This document shows positions 62,854 through 64,000 of a stretch of DNA of 64,000 nucleotides, piece after piece. The notes below the pieces were generated by a model, which saw only the letters and a program-made list of their open reading frames with translations, searched no databases and was not told the DNA's origin. The stretch comes from Liminaster sp045639585 (GTDB lineage: Bacteria; Bacteroidota; Bacteroidia; Bacteroidales; UBA3663): contig JAZUDJ010000034.1 in the NCBI GenBank assembly GCA_045639585.1, positions 14,623 to 78,622 on the forward strand, in the 5' to 3' direction. The stretch's first letter is position 1, and each line of letters opens with the position of its first letter. The translations under genes were made by a program, and so were the position numbers.

Positions 62854-62879
62854 GGGAGTTTCTTCGAGCTGACCATGAT

Positions 62880-62895
62880 TTGACAACGTTGTCAA
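62880..62895. promoter_or_regulatory. Candidate operator TTGACAACGTTGTCAA
   Basis: This is a perfect 16-bp palindrome 26 bp upstream of the -7 box, in place of a normal -33 element. The symmetry suits a dimeric regulator, for example one of the Crp/Fnr type. The identity of the regulator is not known. Confidence 0.5.
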
Positions 62896-62939
62896 GGATT
62901 TTGAGGCTTTCTCGATTCTTTTCAAGCCATTATTGCTTC

Positions 62940-63183
62940 ATGATTTCAACGTTGTGTACCTAACGTCAATATCCTGTGTCGTTGAAATTGACGTTCTGTA
63001 CGCAACGTCAATATCCTGCATCGTTGAAATTGACGTTCTGTACGCAACGTCAATATCTTGCGTCGATGAAATTGACGTTCTGTACACAACGTCAATATCT
63101 TGCGTCGTTGAAATTGACGTTCTGTACGCAACGTCAAAATCCTGCATCGTTGAAATTGACGTTCTGTACACAACGTCAATATT
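62940..63183. repeat. Intergenic array 3 of six 42-nt tandem units
   Basis: Units begin at 62940, 62982, 63024, 63066, 63108 and 63150; the last reaches into the end of the S41 peptidase gene. The core of each of units 2-6 has arms ATTGACGTT and AACGTCAAT (AACGTCAAA in one) around an 8-nt loop CTGTACGC or CTGTACAC. Unit 1 is diverged. The architecture (about 24-nt inverted repeat, 18-nt linker) matches arrays 1 and 2. It lies between the S41 gene end and the TonB-receptor promoter; both strands read open only because 42 is a multiple of 3. Confidence 0.88.
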
Positions 63184-64000
63184 TTACTTCTTCAGCTCCT
63201 CCGCCACAAATCTTACCCACTCATCTATATTATTAGTGAGCGAATCAGGCAATGGGAGATTCATGCGGACATCCGGCTCAATGCCAACGCCATCGATCAG
63301 CTTCTCGCCTAAGATGATGCGGCGGCTGATGGTAGTAGGGATCTGGATTCTGTTTGGATAATGTGGCATGTCGATGACCACGCAATTAGAGACATCGATG
63401 CATCCGAGTGAATTGTCACGGCCGTAGAACTTGACATCAGGAGCCACGGCACGCAGGTCGAGCAGCAACTGCTCACCACTGCTACCTACAGCATGGTCAA
63501 TGATAATAGCAGCCTTCTCAGGACGACGAGGATCGACGCTGTCTTCCTCGTGTGTCTCATATTCGTTACCGATGGCGAACCAAGGCTCATCGGCATGAGC
63601 TGCAGCACTGTCTTGCAGCGCCTTGATCCATTCGTTTTCTGGGCCGAACTGACTCCAGCGGTCACGGTTATCTTGCGAATTGCGCAACATGATACCATGA
63701 GTCTTGCCTGGCTGAGCGTATAGGATTCTCTTGATCGGATAATACTGCCAATCCGCACCGCCGCCATTGCCACGGATATCGACGATGAGGTGCGTGCAAC
63801 CCGACTTGCGATACTGATCTACAGCGTCCCAAGTCCACTTGACGTATGCATCGTCGCCCATGCAGGTAGGGAAGCGGAGCAGGAAGGTCTCATCATCAAC
63901 CTTCTCAGCCACAGGCGCTGGCGCGTATTTCTGCATCTCCTGAGCGTAGGTGGCCCATTTCATCGGGAAGCGGTTTGACCACATGCGGAACGAACAGCCG
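63184..64000 (-). CDS. S41 family peptidase, C-terminal part (truncated by window edge)
   Basis: The C-terminal 272 codons are seen; the frame runs to the window edge without a start. It has the tail-specific protease (S41) core: LIVDIRGNGGGADWQYYPI, and IIIDHAVGSSGEQLLLDLRA with the probable catalytic serine in GSSGE. The usual S41 catalytic lysine, four residues after the serine, is not seen in this spot (SGEQLLL), so the mechanism may use a tetrad as in tricorn-like members. It is probably a secreted protease of the Bacteroidales peptidase S41 type. Confidence 0.82.
   Translation of the reverse strand, partial: GCSFRMWSNRFPMKWATYAQEMQKYAPAPVAEKVDDETFLLRFPTCMGDDAYVKWTWDAVDQYRKSGCTHLIVDIRGNGGGADWQYYPIKRILYAQPGKTHGIMLRNSQDNRDRWSQFGPENEWIKALQDSAAAHADEPWFAIGNEYETHEEDSVDPRRPEKAAIIIDHAVGSSGEQLLLDLRAVAPDVKFYGRDNSLGCIDVSNCVVIDMPHYPNRIQIPTTISRRIILGEKLIDGVGIEPDVRMNLPLPDSLTNNIDEWVRFVAEELKK

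Noticed and set aside
62940..63183. CRISPR array
   Set aside because: The units are contiguous 42-mers without unique spacers, and no cas genes are near. The same is true of the arrays at 14027 and 41084.
1..64000. Mobile elements, phage genes, toxin-antitoxin pairs or integrase sites
   Set aside because: No transposase, integrase, terminal inverted repeats of a mobile element or attachment-site duplication was recognised; gene content is core plus a glycan locus.
1..64000. tRNA or rRNA genes
   Set aside because: No cloverleaf with a GTTCGA-type T-loop and no rRNA-like segment was noticed in the intergenic gaps. A covariance-model scan could not be run.

Overview
The window reads as a chromosomal segment of a Bacteroidales bacterium, most likely Prevotellaceae (Prevotella/Segatella-like). 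The evidence is a SusC/SusD-type polysaccharide utilization locus with a hybrid two-component regulator, promoters of the Bacteroidetes type (TTTG, about 20 bp, TAnnTTTG) instead of sigma-70 boxes, few Shine-Dalgarno sequences, and family-typical proteins (DUF2851, DUF4421, WbqC, long LepB, fused SpmA/SpmB). Both ends cut through genes: a hybrid two-component regulator lacks its C-terminal half at the left, and an S41 peptidase lacks its start at the right. No rRNA, tRNA, insertion sequence, phage or CRISPR was seen.

Layout. 1-14 kb: a glycan-utilization locus with a divergent regulator, a GH88-GH154 (DUF2264) fusion enzyme, SusC, SusD, a surface glycan-binding lipoprotein with near-identical internal modules, and a GH43 endo-arabinanase-like enzyme. 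The predicted substrate is a pectic arabinan or arabinogalactan carrying uronic acids. 14.3-21.2 kb: a TPP-riboswitch-controlled thiamine operon thiS-thiE-thiG-thiC-thiF-thiH-thiE/tenI-thiD. 21.3-24.8 kb: a large soluble GGDEF-EAL-PAS-GGDEF protein, unusual for this group. 26.5-37.9 kb: a tightly packed housekeeping run dapB-lepB-wbqC-dxs-trkA-trkH-ftsK-DUF4421. 38-41 kb: plsC, guaB and a cyclophilin. 41.3-49.4 kb, minus strand: amidase, MlaD-type MCE protein, proC, SpmAB fusion, glutamine amidotransferase-like protein, glycerate kinase and GH97, probably one transcript. 49.5-53.5 kb: aroE, a VWA/DUF2201 pair and a YncE-like propeller. 53.5-62.8 kb, minus strand: two adjacent operons of mostly uncharacterised envelope and redox proteins, driven by look-alike promoters.

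The most unusual signals are outside the genes. Three arrays of 42-nt tandem units (14027-14278, 41084-41289, 62940-63183) differ in sequence but share one architecture: a roughly 24-nt inverted repeat plus an 18-nt linker. Each abuts the 3' end of a gene. Also notable are twin promoters at 57544 and 62846 with a TTGACAACGTTGTCAA palindrome, a short dispersed repeat that seems to have been absorbed into the coding sequence of thiD, and two adjacent secreted proteins with unrelated bodies that share almost the same signal-peptide sequence.
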